A stretch of DNA of 64,000 bases from UBA2330 sp035443185 (GCA_035443185.1 DAORRV010000006.1:20436-84435); one strand, 5' to 3'; counted from the first letter of the stretch, positions 33,377 through 42,888 are shown. Notes: generated from the sequence alone by a model not told the origin. Numbers and translations are program-made.

Positions 33377-35119
33377 TTATGTTGTTTTCTTTAAAACGAT
33401 TAAGGTAATGTCATCATACTGAGGCATGTTTTTACTGAATTCCAGAACAGAATTTTTTATTGAATCCAATATCACTGCAGGGGAATTGTTTTTTTCATTT
33501 AATATAACATTCTTTAAATTTGTCTCTCCGTATTCTTCATCCTTTATGTTTAAAGCTTCCGTGACTCCGTCAGTATAAAAGACAATAATATCATCTTTTC
33601 CCATTTCAACTTTTCCTATTTCGTAATTCATTGGGATATCTAATATTCCAATAATAAATCCACCTTCAGTAAGTTCTATAAATTTATTGCCTTTCAACAT
33701 TTGCGGTGGATTGTGACCTGCATTAATATATTCAAATGTATTTTCTTTTGAGTCCAGAATACCCCAGAAAAAAGTTATGAACTTTTCAGATGAAGTGTTT
33801 TCATATATCAATTCATTAATTTTTTCTGTTACTTTGGCAAAATCAAAATTCCCTTCTTCATATAACTTTAAATAAGAATGAACGGCGGATTGAATACTTG
33901 CCATCAATAAAGACGCCGGTGTACCTTTACCGGAAACATCAGCAATTACAATAACTAATTTATCTTCAGCGATTTTTATGAAATCAAAATAATCACCACC
34001 AATCTGAAGTGCTGGATCGTTCATACCTGCTATTTCGTAATTTTCAATTTCAGGAATTTTATCCGGCAGAAGTGCCTCCTGTATTTCTCTGGCGATTATT
34101 AATTCACTATCGATCTTTTGTTTACTTAGATATTCCTGAAACAGGAAATAATTGTGAATTGAGATTAATGACAGATTCATAATAGATTCCAAAAACTCAA
34201 TGTCTTCTTCAGAGAAAGGTTTTTTATTAAGTTTTTTTCCAAGACAAATTATGCTGTCGATTTTATTATTAATAATGGTCGGAATAAATAATTCAAAATC
34301 TTTTTCAAAAAGATATTTAATAAAAGGAATAGTAGAATCCTCGTTTATTACAATAGTTTTTTTCAGAATTTTAGGAATATCATCTCCCGAGAGTAAATTA
34401 TACAGATCGAATTTTTCAATCTCAAGATTTTTGTTGTCTTTAACAATAACAAACTTATCTTTATTGTCTCTGGATAATATCACAAAATCTTTTATTCCAA
34501 AATTACCCAGTAAAGAAAAATTAAGTAATTTTATAATATTTTCTTTATCAATAAAGCTTGAGTTAAATTCTTTGCCGAGCTCAAATAATGAATTGAGTTG
34601 TCTTACTTTATTGTTTAATGAGTTGTTAAGATTACTTACTTCTTCAAACTTGATTGTGTTTTCAATAGCTGATGCTGAAATATTCAGCATTGTTTCAATA
34701 AAAATTATATCATTATTAGAAAGATCTGAAGTGTTAAGTTTTTTTCCTAAACAAAGTATTCCAAGATATTTATTCTGAAAATATATTTTGAAATAATATT
34801 CAAATTTATGTTCATTTACAAATACATCATTCTCTGGAATTTCATTAAATGAAAAAACAGATAATTTTGGAAATTTGGCTTCAATAAATGTATCGATCAA
34901 AGAAAGGTTGATTCCTTTTGCAGCTTTTACTTTATATATATTATCTGTACCCTCAGTCTTTAAAAGAACAACACCTTTAGAGATGAGCATTTTCCCCATT
35001 ACACTCAGGAGTATATTGTTTAAAATATAATTCAGGTCAAGTTTACTGGTGATGAGCTGAGAGAATTCAATTAATGAATTTAGAACGAGTTGTTTCTTGG
35101 CGGGATCATTATTTTCCAT
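33377..35119 (-). CDS. PP2C-type serine phosphatase with GAF domains (RsbU/SpoIIE-like)
   Basis: Phosphatase that would dephosphorylate the STAS antagonist encoded two genes upstream and so switch the pathway on. Residues 10-150 and about 180-320 look like two GAF sensor domains. The PP2C/SpoIIE domain covers about 345-578 with GGDYFDF, the metal-site motif ADVSGKGTPASLLMA, GHNPPQML and the ending FYTDGVTEALN ... QYDDITLIVLK. No transmembrane segment is seen, so it is cytoplasmic. It is the last gene of the minus-strand series rsbV-like, rsbW-like, rsbU-like, with a 47-base spacer. Confidence 0.9.
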   Translation of the reverse strand: MENNDPAKKQLVLNSLIEFSQLITSKLDLNYILNNILLSVMGKMLISKGVVLLKTEGTDNIYKVKAAKGINLSLIDTFIEAKFPKLSVFSFNEIPENDVFVNEHKFEYYFKIYFQNKYLGILCLGKKLNTSDLSNNDIIFIETMLNISASAIENTIKFEEVSNLNNSLNNKVRQLNSLFELGKEFNSSFIDKENIIKLLNFSLLGNFGIKDFVILSRDNKDKFVIVKDNKNLEIEKFDLYNLLSGDDIPKILKKTIVINEDSTIPFIKYLFEKDFELFIPTIINNKIDSIICLGKKLNKKPFSEEDIEFLESIMNLSLISIHNYFLFQEYLSKQKIDSELIIAREIQEALLPDKIPEIENYEIAGMNDPALQIGGDYFDFIKIAEDKLVIVIADVSGKGTPASLLMASIQSAVHSYLKLYEEGNFDFAKVTEKINELIYENTSSEKFITFFWGILDSKENTFEYINAGHNPPQMLKGNKFIELTEGGFIIGILDIPMNYEIGKVEMGKDDIIVFYTDGVTEALNIKDEEYGETNLKNVILNEKNNSPAVILDSIKNSVLEFSKNMPQYDDITLIVLKKTT

Positions 35120-35166
35120 TTTAATTTGAATTATTATGAGTTATTTAATTTCTCATAATATTTTAA

Positions 35167-35583
35167 TCAAAGATTTTTTATTAAAGTAAGCCGGTTCGAA
35201 TCGGGATTTAAGTGAAGGAACTCAATTTTATTCATAAATTTTTTCATGATAGGTACTCCGAGACCACCTACTTTAAATTTATTAAAGTAATCATTCATGT
35301 CCGGGTTACTGATATTATTTGGATCGAATGCTTTTCCTTTATAATTAAGTTTTATTATAAACTGATTTTCATTTGAATCTAGATCTACTTCAATAATCTC
35401 TTTTTCATTATATTTATGTGCATGTTTTATAATGTTAGTGCATGCTTCATCAACTGATAAAATAATCTGATTTATTGAACTTTCATCAAATCCAAATGCA
35501 AGTGCTTTATCCTCTATAAATTTCCTTAGTAAGGATAAATTCTTTGTTGAACTTTTGAACAATATTTTATTTGTGTTGTCCAT
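35167..35583 (-). CDS. RsbW-like anti-sigma factor / serine kinase
   Basis: Histidine-kinase-like ATPase of 138 residues. The N box is VDEACTNIIKHAHK (Glu46, Asn50) and a G box is visible as GGLGVPIMKKFM. Such proteins bind a sigma factor and phosphorylate the STAS partner; both roles are family knowledge. The STAS gene ends nine bases upstream and the phosphatase follows, so the three form an operon. No sigma factor lies in the window, so the target is unknown. Confidence 0.88.
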   Translation of the reverse strand: MDNTNKILFKSSTKNLSLLRKFIEDKALAFGFDESSINQIILSVDEACTNIIKHAHKYNEKEIIEVDLDSNENQFIIKLNYKGKAFDPNNISNPDMNDYFNKFKVGGLGVPIMKKFMNKIEFLHLNPDSNRLTLIKNL

Positions 35584-35592
35584 TTATATCAA

Positions 35593-35937
35593 TCAGCTGA
35601 ATTTTTCAAGAGCACTATTTTCTTCTTTATAAATTTCAAACAATATCGGAAAACCTAACATATCAAATATGTTGTAAATTTTGTCACTCATAGCACAAAG
35701 TTTTATATCCCCGGCATTATTTCTTGCAGTTTCAATAAATGCCATAAAAACTCCCAATCCTGCACTGCTGATATAGGATAATTTTTCAAAATTTACAATA
35801 ATTTTGAATTTATTTTCCGAAATTATTTTCTCTAAACACTTCTCTAATTCAACAGAAGTGTGAGCATCGAGATAACCTTCAAGATCTAAAATTGAAACGT
35901 TATCATGCTGCTTTGTTTTTATTGAAAACTCTTCCAT
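35593..35937 (-). CDS. STAS-domain anti-sigma factor antagonist (RsbV-like)
   Basis: A 114-residue single STAS domain. The phosphorylation site is visible as LSYISSAGLGVFM, with Ser58 the likely acceptor. In the unphosphorylated state such proteins bind the kinase partner and free its sigma target. It is the first gene of the partner-switching operon; the promoter should be in 35938-36183, an AT-rich spacer to the divergent anmK in which I see no clear element. Confidence 0.9.
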   Translation of the reverse strand: MEEFSIKTKQHDNVSILDLEGYLDAHTSVELEKCLEKIISENKFKIIVNFEKLSYISSAGLGVFMAFIETARNNAGDIKLCAMSDKIYNIFDMLGFPILFEIYKEENSALEKFS

Positions 35938-36183
35938 TATATATATAGTTTAATTTGAGCCAAAATCAATAAAATTATAATTAAAATAAATGGTATTATT
36001 TTAATTTATATTCCATCAGATTTATTAAAGATATAATTAATTATGTTGTTTGAATTATTTAATATGTTCAGTATTTCTAAAAATTGCTTTAAGTCTTAAA
36101 TATGAAAATTAGTTTTAAATATTAATTTTGTATACCAAATAACATAGATTATAATTCGTAATTAAATTATATTTGTTACATTA

Positions 36184-37350
36184 ATGAACATTTTAAAAGG
36201 AATTGTAAATAAGTCCCGCAGAAAAGTAATCGGGATTTTATCAGGTACTTCAATTGATGCAGTTGATGTGGTATTAACTGAAATTTACGGGTCGGGAATT
36301 GAATCAGAAATCAGAATATTGGAGTTTGATTCTTTTCCTATAGATAAAAAAGTAAGGAATTTAATATTACGTTGTTCTTCCGAAAAGACTGGAAACACTG
36401 CTGATATTTGTAAATTAAATTTTATAATTGGCAGGTTATTCGGAATTAAAATTAATGAATTTTTAAAAAAAAATAAAATCTCACCTAACGAAATAGATTT
36501 GACAGGCTCCCACGGGCAAACAATATTTCATTATCCGGTAAAAAATAATCAATACGGATACGATTCCAAATCAACAATGCAGATAGGAGATCTTTCTGTG
36601 ATTGCCAATATTACAGGCGTTACAACTATTGGTGATTTCAGAACAGCAGATGTTTCTGTAAATGGAGATGGTGCGCCGCTTGTTCCTTATCTGGATTACA
36701 TTCTAAGCAGAAAAATAAACTGCAGTTCAGTATTTCTGAATATAGGCGGCATTTCAAATATTACATATATAAAAAAGAACTGTAAATTAAATGAAGTGAT
36801 AGCATTTGATACAGGTCCTGGAAATTTACTTATTGATCTGATCTCTAAAAAATATTTCAATAAAAAATTTGATAAAGACGGGAAAATAGCTGGCAAAGGG
36901 AATATTGATTCAAGCTTGTTAGAAAAAATTGTTACAAAGGATAAATTTGTTAAAAAACCATCTCCAAAATCAACAGGAAGGGAATATTATAATGAAGAAT
37001 TTATTGAAAGTATTGTAAAAAAGAATTCGTATGACCCTTATGATCTGATGGCAACATTTAATTTTTTTACAGCATATGCAGTCAACTATAATATTAAGAA
37101 ATTTAAAACTGATAAAATATTTGTGAGTGGCGGTGGATCAAACAATCTAACTCTGATGAAGAATCTCAGAAATTTATTTGAAGGAACTGATTTAGAGATC
37201 CTGAATCTAAACGGTATTAATTCATCTAATAAAGAAGCTGTACTTTTTGCAGTACTTGCAAATGAATTAATTTCCGGAAATAAGACTAATATAATTTCGG
37301 TGACAGGGGCAGATAAAAATGTTTTTTTAGGGAAAATTTGTATAGCTTAA
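36184..37350 (+). CDS. anmK: Anhydro-N-acetylmuramic acid kinase
   Basis: Cell-wall recycling enzyme that hydrolyses and phosphorylates 1,6-anhydro-MurNAc to MurNAc-6-phosphate in the cytoplasm. The 388 residues carry the family start GILSGTSIDAVDVVL (about 17-31), the acidic catalytic region TTIGDFRTADVSVNGDGAPLVP and the ATP-site block FDTGPGNLLID, with FVSGGGSNNLTLM near the end. It is followed five bases later by an SDR gene. Confidence 0.95.
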   Translation: MNILKGIVNKSRRKVIGILSGTSIDAVDVVLTEIYGSGIESEIRILEFDSFPIDKKVRNLILRCSSEKTGNTADICKLNFIIGRLFGIKINEFLKKNKISPNEIDLTGSHGQTIFHYPVKNNQYGYDSKSTMQIGDLSVIANITGVTTIGDFRTADVSVNGDGAPLVPYLDYILSRKINCSSVFLNIGGISNITYIKKNCKLNEVIAFDTGPGNLLIDLISKKYFNKKFDKDGKIAGKGNIDSSLLEKIVTKDKFVKKPSPKSTGREYYNEEFIESIVKKNSYDPYDLMATFNFFTAYAVNYNIKKFKTDKIFVSGGGSNNLTLMKNLRNLFEGTDLEILNLNGINSSNKEAVLFAVLANELISGNKTNIISVTGADKNVFLGKICIA

Positions 37351-37355
37351 ATTAA

Positions 37356-38084
37356 ATGACTGACAGAGTAGCAATAGTGACGGGTGGTACAGGTGCATTA
37401 GGGAGAGTTGTCTCAGAAAAATTAGCTCATTTAGGGATTAAGATTTATATACCTTCCAGAAGTCTTGACACTTTTAACAAAGTATTCGATAATTCTCAAA
37501 ACGAAAATTCAGAAGATTTTAATTTAAAAAAAATATTTTCATTTGAATGTGATATAACAAATGAAGCTTCTGTTATTGAGTTTGTAAAAAATGTTGCTGT
37601 TCAGGAAAAAGGGAAAATAGATTTTCTTATAAATACAGCAGGCGGAATTGACAGTCCTGTGAATACGGGTGAACTTTCAACTTCAGCTTTTATGAAAATG
37701 CTTGATCTGAATTTTATGACTGCATTTTATTTCTCAAGAGAAGTTTTAAATGTTATGTTAAAAAATAATTACGGAAGAATAATATCATTTGGAAGTAAAT
37801 CTGCTACTGAATTAACTCCAAAAAAATTTGCATATTCTTATTCCAAACTTGGGGTTATTCAGTTGATGAATATTTTAGGTGAAGAGTATAAAAAAAATAA
37901 TATAAGGTGCAATACGATAATCCCCGGAATCATTGATACACCTTCAAACAGAGAATGGGGGACGGCTGAAGATGTAAAAAGCTGGACAAAACCCGGAGAC
38001 ATTGCCGAGATAATTTCAGATGTTATATCTGATAAATATATTTCACTAAGAAACAGCGAATTGAAACTATATAATTCGTTTTAA
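37356..38084 (+). CDS. Short-chain dehydrogenase/reductase, substrate unknown
   Basis: A 242-residue classical SDR. The cofactor motif TGGTGALG is at 9-16, the NAG-like turn is NTAGG, and the catalytic Ser is in IISFGSKSA with Tyr and Lys in YSYSK. Only five bases separate it from anmK, so it is cotranscribed with it. The genes downstream are an extended SDR and an aldehyde dehydrogenase. The substrate cannot be told from sequence. Confidence 0.87.
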   Translation: MTDRVAIVTGGTGALGRVVSEKLAHLGIKIYIPSRSLDTFNKVFDNSQNENSEDFNLKKIFSFECDITNEASVIEFVKNVAVQEKGKIDFLINTAGGIDSPVNTGELSTSAFMKMLDLNFMTAFYFSREVLNVMLKNNYGRIISFGSKSATELTPKKFAYSYSKLGVIQLMNILGEEYKKNNIRCNTIIPGIIDTPSNREWGTAEDVKSWTKPGDIAEIISDVISDKYISLRNSELKLYNSF

Positions 38085-38106
38085 TTAATTAATCAATTTA
38101 AAGTAA

Positions 38107-39150
38107 ATGAAAATAGTTGTAACAGGAGGTGCAGGATTTCTTGGATATCATATTTCTCAAAAAATAAAAAGGATAACTGATTTTAAAGACTGTACATTTT
38201 TTGATATTGCTGAGTTTGAGAAAGATGAATATGATCCGGCGATTAAATGTATTTATGGAGATGTAAGAGACAAGGCGCAGATGGATGAAATGATGAAAAA
38301 TGTCGATGTTATAATTCATTGTGCTGCCGCATTACCACTTTGGAAAAAGAAAGATATTTTTGAGACAAACGTAGATGGTACAAGGAATGTATTGGAAAGT
38401 GCACTCAAAAATAAAGTGAACAGAGTTATACATATTTCATCAACTGCAGTTTACGGCGTACCTGATGTACATCCTTTGTTTGAAGATCATCAGAGAGAAG
38501 GAGTCGGACCCTATGGTACAAGTAAAGTACTTGCAGAAGAAGTATGTGAAGAGATTAGAAAAAAAGGTCAACCGATTTGTATCTTGAGACCTAAAAGTTT
38601 TATTGGAACTGCAAGATTAGGCGTGTTTCAGATTCTATATGACTGGGTTGAATCAGGCGTAAAAATTCCTATTATTGGAAACGGTACAAACCGATATCAG
38701 CTTTTTGAAGTGGAAGACCTTGTCGATGCTATCTTACAGGCAGCTTCATTACCGCTGGACAAGATCAATGATACATTTAATGTAGGTGCGAAAGAATTTA
38801 ATACTGTAAATGAAGATGTAGGGGCAATGTGTGTCTATGCAGGCACAGGTTCGAAAGTTATGAAAACTCCGGCTTCACTTATTAAACCTCTTTTGAGATT
38901 TTTTGAAATCTTAAATGTATCCCCATTATATAAATGGATATATGGAACTGCTGATACTGATTCATTTGTCTCAATTGATAAAGCCATGAAACAATTGGAA
39001 TGGAATCCGAAATATTCAAATTCAGAAGCTTTAATAAGATCTTATCAGTGGTATCTGGACAATAAACACAAGATACAGCAAGGCACTGGAGTCACTCATA
39101 GAATTGCATGGAAGCAAGGTGTTTTATCTTTTTTTAAAAAGTTTTTATAA
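38107..39150 (+). CDS. NAD-dependent epimerase/dehydratase (extended SDR)
   Basis: Extended SDR of 347 residues. The Rossmann motif TGGAGFLG is at 6-13, catalytic HISSTAVYG supplies the Ser and PYGTSK the Tyr/Lys pair. Relatives act on nucleotide sugars, sterols or other small molecules; the C-terminal region is not distinctive enough for me to choose. It lies 22 bases after the SDR gene. Confidence 0.87.
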   Translation: MKIVVTGGAGFLGYHISQKIKRITDFKDCTFFDIAEFEKDEYDPAIKCIYGDVRDKAQMDEMMKNVDVIIHCAAALPLWKKKDIFETNVDGTRNVLESALKNKVNRVIHISSTAVYGVPDVHPLFEDHQREGVGPYGTSKVLAEEVCEEIRKKGQPICILRPKSFIGTARLGVFQILYDWVESGVKIPIIGNGTNRYQLFEVEDLVDAILQAASLPLDKINDTFNVGAKEFNTVNEDVGAMCVYAGTGSKVMKTPASLIKPLLRFFEILNVSPLYKWIYGTADTDSFVSIDKAMKQLEWNPKYSNSEALIRSYQWYLDNKHKIQQGTGVTHRIAWKQGVLSFFKKFL

Positions 39151-39172
39151 ATAAATATATATATTTAATTTC

Positions 39173-40540
39173 ATGAGAAAATTTATAATGGATATTAATC
39201 CTTCAACCGGTGAGTTAATTGAAAAGATTAAATGCTCTTCGCCGGGTGAAATTGCATCAGGAGTAAAGTTAGCTAGAAAAGCTTTTAAAGTCTGGAGTAA
39301 AACTCCATTGAAAAAAAGAATTTTGTTATTTAAAAAAATAGCAAGGGATCTTGAAAAAGAAAAAAAACATATCGGAGAACTTATTACCAAAGAGATGGGA
39401 AAAGTTTATTCATCGGCAGTTGGTGAAGTAGCAGGAACAGCCTATGCAATTGAAGAAAATATAAAATTAGTAGAAAAAGCTGCAGTAACAGAAATTCATA
39501 AAGAAGGTCTGCTCATTACTGAAGTTCATAGAATGCCATTAGGTGTTGTTGCAGTAATCACTCCATGGAATTTTCCGGTTGGAATGCCTGAATCATTACT
39601 TACACCGGCTATATTGATGGGAAATACAGTTGTATTTAAGCCATCTGAAAATACACCACTAACAGGTAAAGCAATTTATAATATTTTCAACAGATACTTA
39701 CCTAAAGGAGTGATCAATCTCCTGCAGGGAGCTGAAGAAGTTGGGGAAGCTCTGTTGTCAACAGACATTGATATGGTTTCATTTGTAGGATCGCAGGCTG
39801 TTGGTAAGAAAATTATGGAAGCTTGTTCAAAAAAGTTAAACAGACTTGTGCTTGAATTAGGTGGAAAAGACCCTATGATAGTAATGAAAGATGCAGATTT
39901 AGAGAAGGCGGTAAATTATGCAGTAAATGGATCTCTTAGAAATTCAGGTCAGGTTTGTGTGTCAGTAGAAAGAATTTATGTTGATCAAAGTATATTTGGA
40001 AAATTTGAAAAGCTTGTACTGGAAAAAGTTAAAACATATAAAGTAGGTGATGGTTTTGATGAAGTCGATATGGGACCAATGGTTAGCGAAGCTCAAAGAA
40101 GTCATGTAATTGGTCAGATCGAAGAAGCAAAGAAAAAAGGTGCGAAAATATTATTTGGTGGAAGTATTATAGATGGAGACGGATTTTTTATTGAACCTAC
40201 TGTGATCAGCAATTTAAATCACAAACATGATATAATGATGAATGAGACTTTTGGACCGGTGGTATGTCTGCAGAAAGTTAAAAATGTAGAAGAAGCTGTC
40301 GAAAAAGCAAATGATTCTGTATTTGGTTTAGGCGCAACTGTTTGGACTAAAAGTACAGAAAAAGGAAGAAAGATAGCAGAACAAATCGAATCCGGAATGA
40401 TAGGGGTAAATCAGGGAATAGGAGGTGTTTCAGGTACTCCGTGGGTTGGAATTAAGCAAAGTGGTTTTGGGTTTCTTGGTTCTGTTGAAGGAGTAAAACA
40501 GTTTACTGTGCCAAAGAAAATTTCATATAAGAAAAAGTAA
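39173..40540 (+). CDS. NAD(P)-dependent aldehyde dehydrogenase (succinate-semialdehyde type)
   Basis: A 455-residue ALDH. The active-site Cys262 is in NSGQVCVSVERIYV, the general-base Glu in LVLELGGKDPM, and the cofactor site in TPWNFPVGMPE and VSFVGSQAVGKKI. It is at the short end for the family. Similarity of pattern is to the succinate-semialdehyde/lactaldehyde group, but substrate is inferred only at class level. It ends the anmK-SDR-SDR-ALDH series. ATG at 39173 or at 39188 are both possible. Confidence 0.9.
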   Translation: MRKFIMDINPSTGELIEKIKCSSPGEIASGVKLARKAFKVWSKTPLKKRILLFKKIARDLEKEKKHIGELITKEMGKVYSSAVGEVAGTAYAIEENIKLVEKAAVTEIHKEGLLITEVHRMPLGVVAVITPWNFPVGMPESLLTPAILMGNTVVFKPSENTPLTGKAIYNIFNRYLPKGVINLLQGAEEVGEALLSTDIDMVSFVGSQAVGKKIMEACSKKLNRLVLELGGKDPMIVMKDADLEKAVNYAVNGSLRNSGQVCVSVERIYVDQSIFGKFEKLVLEKVKTYKVGDGFDEVDMGPMVSEAQRSHVIGQIEEAKKKGAKILFGGSIIDGDGFFIEPTVISNLNHKHDIMMNETFGPVVCLQKVKNVEEAVEKANDSVFGLGATVWTKSTEKGRKIAEQIESGMIGVNQGIGGVSGTPWVGIKQSGFGFLGSVEGVKQFTVPKKISYKKK

Positions 40541-40673
40541 CAAGATTTAAGTAAGTATGATTATATTTACCAATTTAAAAAATTGAATCATCTCCGTTCT
40601 AAATTTTATTAGAATATATTTTACTTTAAAAAATTCAATTTAAAGAAATTAAATGAATTAGTTTTTGAAATTT

Positions 40674-40704
40674 AAAAGTGGCTTAACTATTTTAAGCCAC
40701 TTTT
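40674..40704. terminator. Strong hairpin terminator downstream of merC-like gene
   Basis: Perfect 13-pair stem (40674-40686 with 40692-40704, centre agtggctta / taagccact) with a 5-base loop, A-rich on the left and T-rich on the right. It is 16 bases after the stop of the minus-strand gene at 40721 and may also end transcripts from the plus strand. Confidence 0.88.
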
Positions 40705-40720
40705 TTATTTATATAATATT

Positions 40721-41158
40721 TCAGCAATCGCATGAAGGTACATGCTTGTTTTTGGATAATTTCCTGTTTAAGTAATGGCTAAAAGCGATAATAACAGCAC
40801 CTATAGGTGTAAAAATAAAGAGTAATATACTCTCCATATCATAATGAAATTCTTGATGTTCGTGTAAAAGAAAATGACTTATTACAATAATAATTAATCC
40901 GGAAATAAATAAACATGCAGGCAAAAGACTTCGATGATGATTTACATATCCATGACGAAAAGTAAATATTCCAATTAGCAGACTTACTGAAATAAAAATA
41001 ATTTCTACTAATGGTTCATTAAAAAATGTCATTCCATAATAAGTGAGTGTGATGATAATAAATGGCATCAGGAAACAATGTATGGCACAGGCAGCCGAAG
41101 CAATAGTGCCAATCAGGTCAAGTCTTAACGATAATTTGTGATTAATATTTTTTAACAT
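40721..41158 (-). CDS. MerC-domain membrane protein
   Basis: Small membrane protein of 145 residues with four predicted helices. The N-terminal helix has the MerC-type signature ASAACAIHCFLMPF (Cys24, His27, Cys28), and there is a Cys pair at the C-terminus (SCDC). MerC itself carries mercury in mer operons; the Bacteroidota relatives of this size are not tied to mercury and no mer genes are here. I choose ATG at 41158 rather than the TTG nine bases further upstream. A Fur-like palindrome lies directly before the start. Confidence 0.82.
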   Translation of the reverse strand: MLKNINHKLSLRLDLIGTIASAACAIHCFLMPFIIITLTYYGMTFFNEPLVEIIFISVSLLIGIFTFRHGYVNHHRSLLPACLFISGLIIIVISHFLLHEHQEFHYDMESILLFIFTPIGAVIIAFSHYLNRKLSKNKHVPSCDC

Positions 41159-41163
41159 AAAAA

Positions 41164-41207
41164 GCAAATGATTTGCAAGTTATAACTAATTGCGAAAAGT
41201 TGCAATT
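41164..41207 (-). promoter_or_regulatory. Candidate Fur-family operator and second inverted repeat before the MerC gene
   Basis: The perfect 13-base palindrome gcaaatgatttgc (41164-41176) has the AATnATT core typical of Fur/Zur/PerR boxes and lies five bases before the ATG at 41158. A second inverted repeat, aattgc with gcaatt (41188-41193 and 41202-41207), follows. The rest of the spacer to 41561 is AT-rich with no gene seen. Binding by a metal-dependent repressor is inference. Confidence 0.5.
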
Positions 41208-41561
41208 CATTAAATTCTCCTGATGATCTATAAATAAGCCTAAACTAGTATTGATTTTTATAACTTGCTTGAAAAATTGATAATAATGACATGTAAACGC
41301 AAATGGTTTACAGAATTGATTGTATTTAAATAAATTGAATTGAACCGAACATTTTTAGTTTGTTAATTAAAAAAATCATATTGGTTTTACCCCTGAAAAA
41401 TTTCAAATAAAAAAATAATCTCAATACAATAAATAAAGTTTTATCTGCTTATCATTATTTTTGAAATTTCATAAAAATTTCTTATGTAATATTATTTTAT
41501 CAACTGAATGTTTGACCGAAATTTTTAATATTAAAAATTATAAAACGGATACGCTTTAAAA

Positions 41562-42131
41562 TTGGAAAATTTACTAAGTATATTTTTAGGAATTGGTTTA
41601 AGTGCTGCCTGTGGCTTTAGAATCTTTATTCCGTTTCTGATACTTGGAATTACAAGTTCTATGGGCTTACTGGATTTAGATCCTAATTTCGAATGGATAT
41701 CTTCAACATTGTTTATAATAATATTTGCAGCATTTTCTCTTGCAGAAATTATCGGATATTTTAATCCTTGGATTGATAATATGCTTGATACTGTAGCTAC
41801 TCCGCTATCAATTATTGCAGGTATAATTTTATCATTATCAGTTATTACAGGATTTGATCCAATAATTCATTGGGCAATCGCAATCATAATAGGTGGTGGT
41901 ATTACAGCGAATTTTCAATTTCTTTCTGTAAAAGCCAGGTCTGTTTCTTCGGTTTTTTCAAGTGGATTTGGAAATCCCGTCATATCCGGATTAGAATTAT
42001 TAATATCAATTATGCTATCTATTTTATCTATTCTTTTCCCTCTAATTGCTTTTTTATTTATTATAGTTTTGATTATTTCACTTTTTGCAATATTAAGAAA
42101 TGCAAAAGCGAGATTAAATGAGAAGTTTTAA
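41562..42131 (+). CDS. DUF4126 membrane protein
   Basis: Integral membrane protein of 189 residues with five or so hydrophobic helices. The start ENLLSIFLGIGLSAACGFR and the loop NPWIDNMLDTVATP are characteristic of DUF4126, a family of unknown function. The start is TTG at 41562, since family members start exactly here. The tRNA-Leu gene follows 95 bases later. Confidence 0.87.
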   Translation: MENLLSIFLGIGLSAACGFRIFIPFLILGITSSMGLLDLDPNFEWISSTLFIIIFAAFSLAEIIGYFNPWIDNMLDTVATPLSIIAGIILSLSVITGFDPIIHWAIAIIIGGGITANFQFLSVKARSVSSVFSSGFGNPVISGLELLISIMLSILSILFPLIAFLFIIVLIISLFAILRNAKARLNEKF

Positions 42132-42226
42132 CTGATCTGATTTTTTTTGAAACTGCAAATTATTTTCAAAAAGTAAAAAATTAGTATTTAAATTTATCTC
42201 AATATCATTTAATTTTGCACTTCTTA

Positions 42227-42309
42227 GCGGAAGTGGTGGAACTGGCAGACACACCATCTTGAGGGGGTGGCGCTCACAAGGCATGCGGGTTCAAGTCCCG
42301 CCTTCCGCA
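42227..42309 (+). tRNA. tRNA-Leu (anticodon GAG)
   Basis: An 83-base cloverleaf. The acceptor stem is gcggaag (42227-42233) with cttccgc (42302-42308), discriminator A at 42309. The anticodon stem ccatc / ggtgg encloses the loop ttgaggg with anticodon GAG at 42261-42263. A short extra arm and the T loop ggttcaagtcc are present. CCA is not encoded. It reads CUC/CUU leucine codons. Confidence 0.96.
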
Positions 42310-42423
42310 CTTTTTAAAATTATTGTAACTACATTTTTTAGGATTAAAGCTATTTTAAATATCTTGATTATTAGCTTTAATCGTGATATATTTGTAGCTT
42401 TATAAATTAATACTTAGGAAATT

Positions 42424-42888
42424 TTGTCAAAAAAGTTTTATGAATCCTATGTTATCTTTGATGGTAATTTAGATGATTCTGCAATTGAAGATTTAATTAA
42501 AAAATATGAATCACTATTTGCCAAAAATGAAATTGAGATTCATAATGTTGTGAGAATCGGCAGAAAAAGATTAGCATATGAAATTGAAAAAAAGCAAAAT
42601 GGATTTTATGTTTGTTTTGAAATTTATTCTCCTTCCGATCTAATTACCAAGTTTGAAAGAGCATATGTCCTGGATGAAAGTATTCTCAGATATCTCACAA
42701 TTTTTGTATCTGATAAGACAAGAAAAGAAAAGGATGAACATTTTAAGTTTAAAGCTATTATGCAGCAAAAATTTGAAGATACTAAAGCTAAAGAGTTAAA
42801 AGAGGAAGAGGAGAAAGCTTCTGAAAAATCCGAATCAAAAAAAGAAGAAGTTCAGGAAGTAAATAAAAAAGTGTTAGAAAACAATTAA
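42424..42888 (+). CDS. rpsF: 30S ribosomal protein S6 with charged C-terminal tail
   Basis: Small-subunit protein, partner of S18. Residues 1-110 form the S6 domain (KFYESYVIFDGNLDD, RIGRKRLAYEIEKKQNGFYV, ILRYLTIFV). Residues 115-154 are a tail of mostly Glu and Lys (KELKEEEEKASEKSESKKEE), giving 154 residues against about 100-130 for typical S6. The start is TTG at 42424. It opens an rpsF-ssb-rplI cluster that lacks rpsR. Confidence 0.95.
   Translation: MSKKFYESYVIFDGNLDDSAIEDLIKKYESLFAKNEIEIHNVVRIGRKRLAYEIEKKQNGFYVCFEIYSPSDLITKFERAYVLDESILRYLTIFVSDKTRKEKDEHFKFKAIMQQKFEDTKAKELKEEEEKASEKSESKKEEVQEVNKKVLENN

Noticed and set aside
34200..34778. 192-residue plus-strand frame inside the rsbU-like gene
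   Set aside because: Antisense shadow; composition is that of reverse-complemented AT-rich coding sequence.
41158..41167. TTG start for the MerC-domain gene
   Set aside because: An ATG nine bases downstream gives a cleaner family start and leaves the palindrome in the leader.
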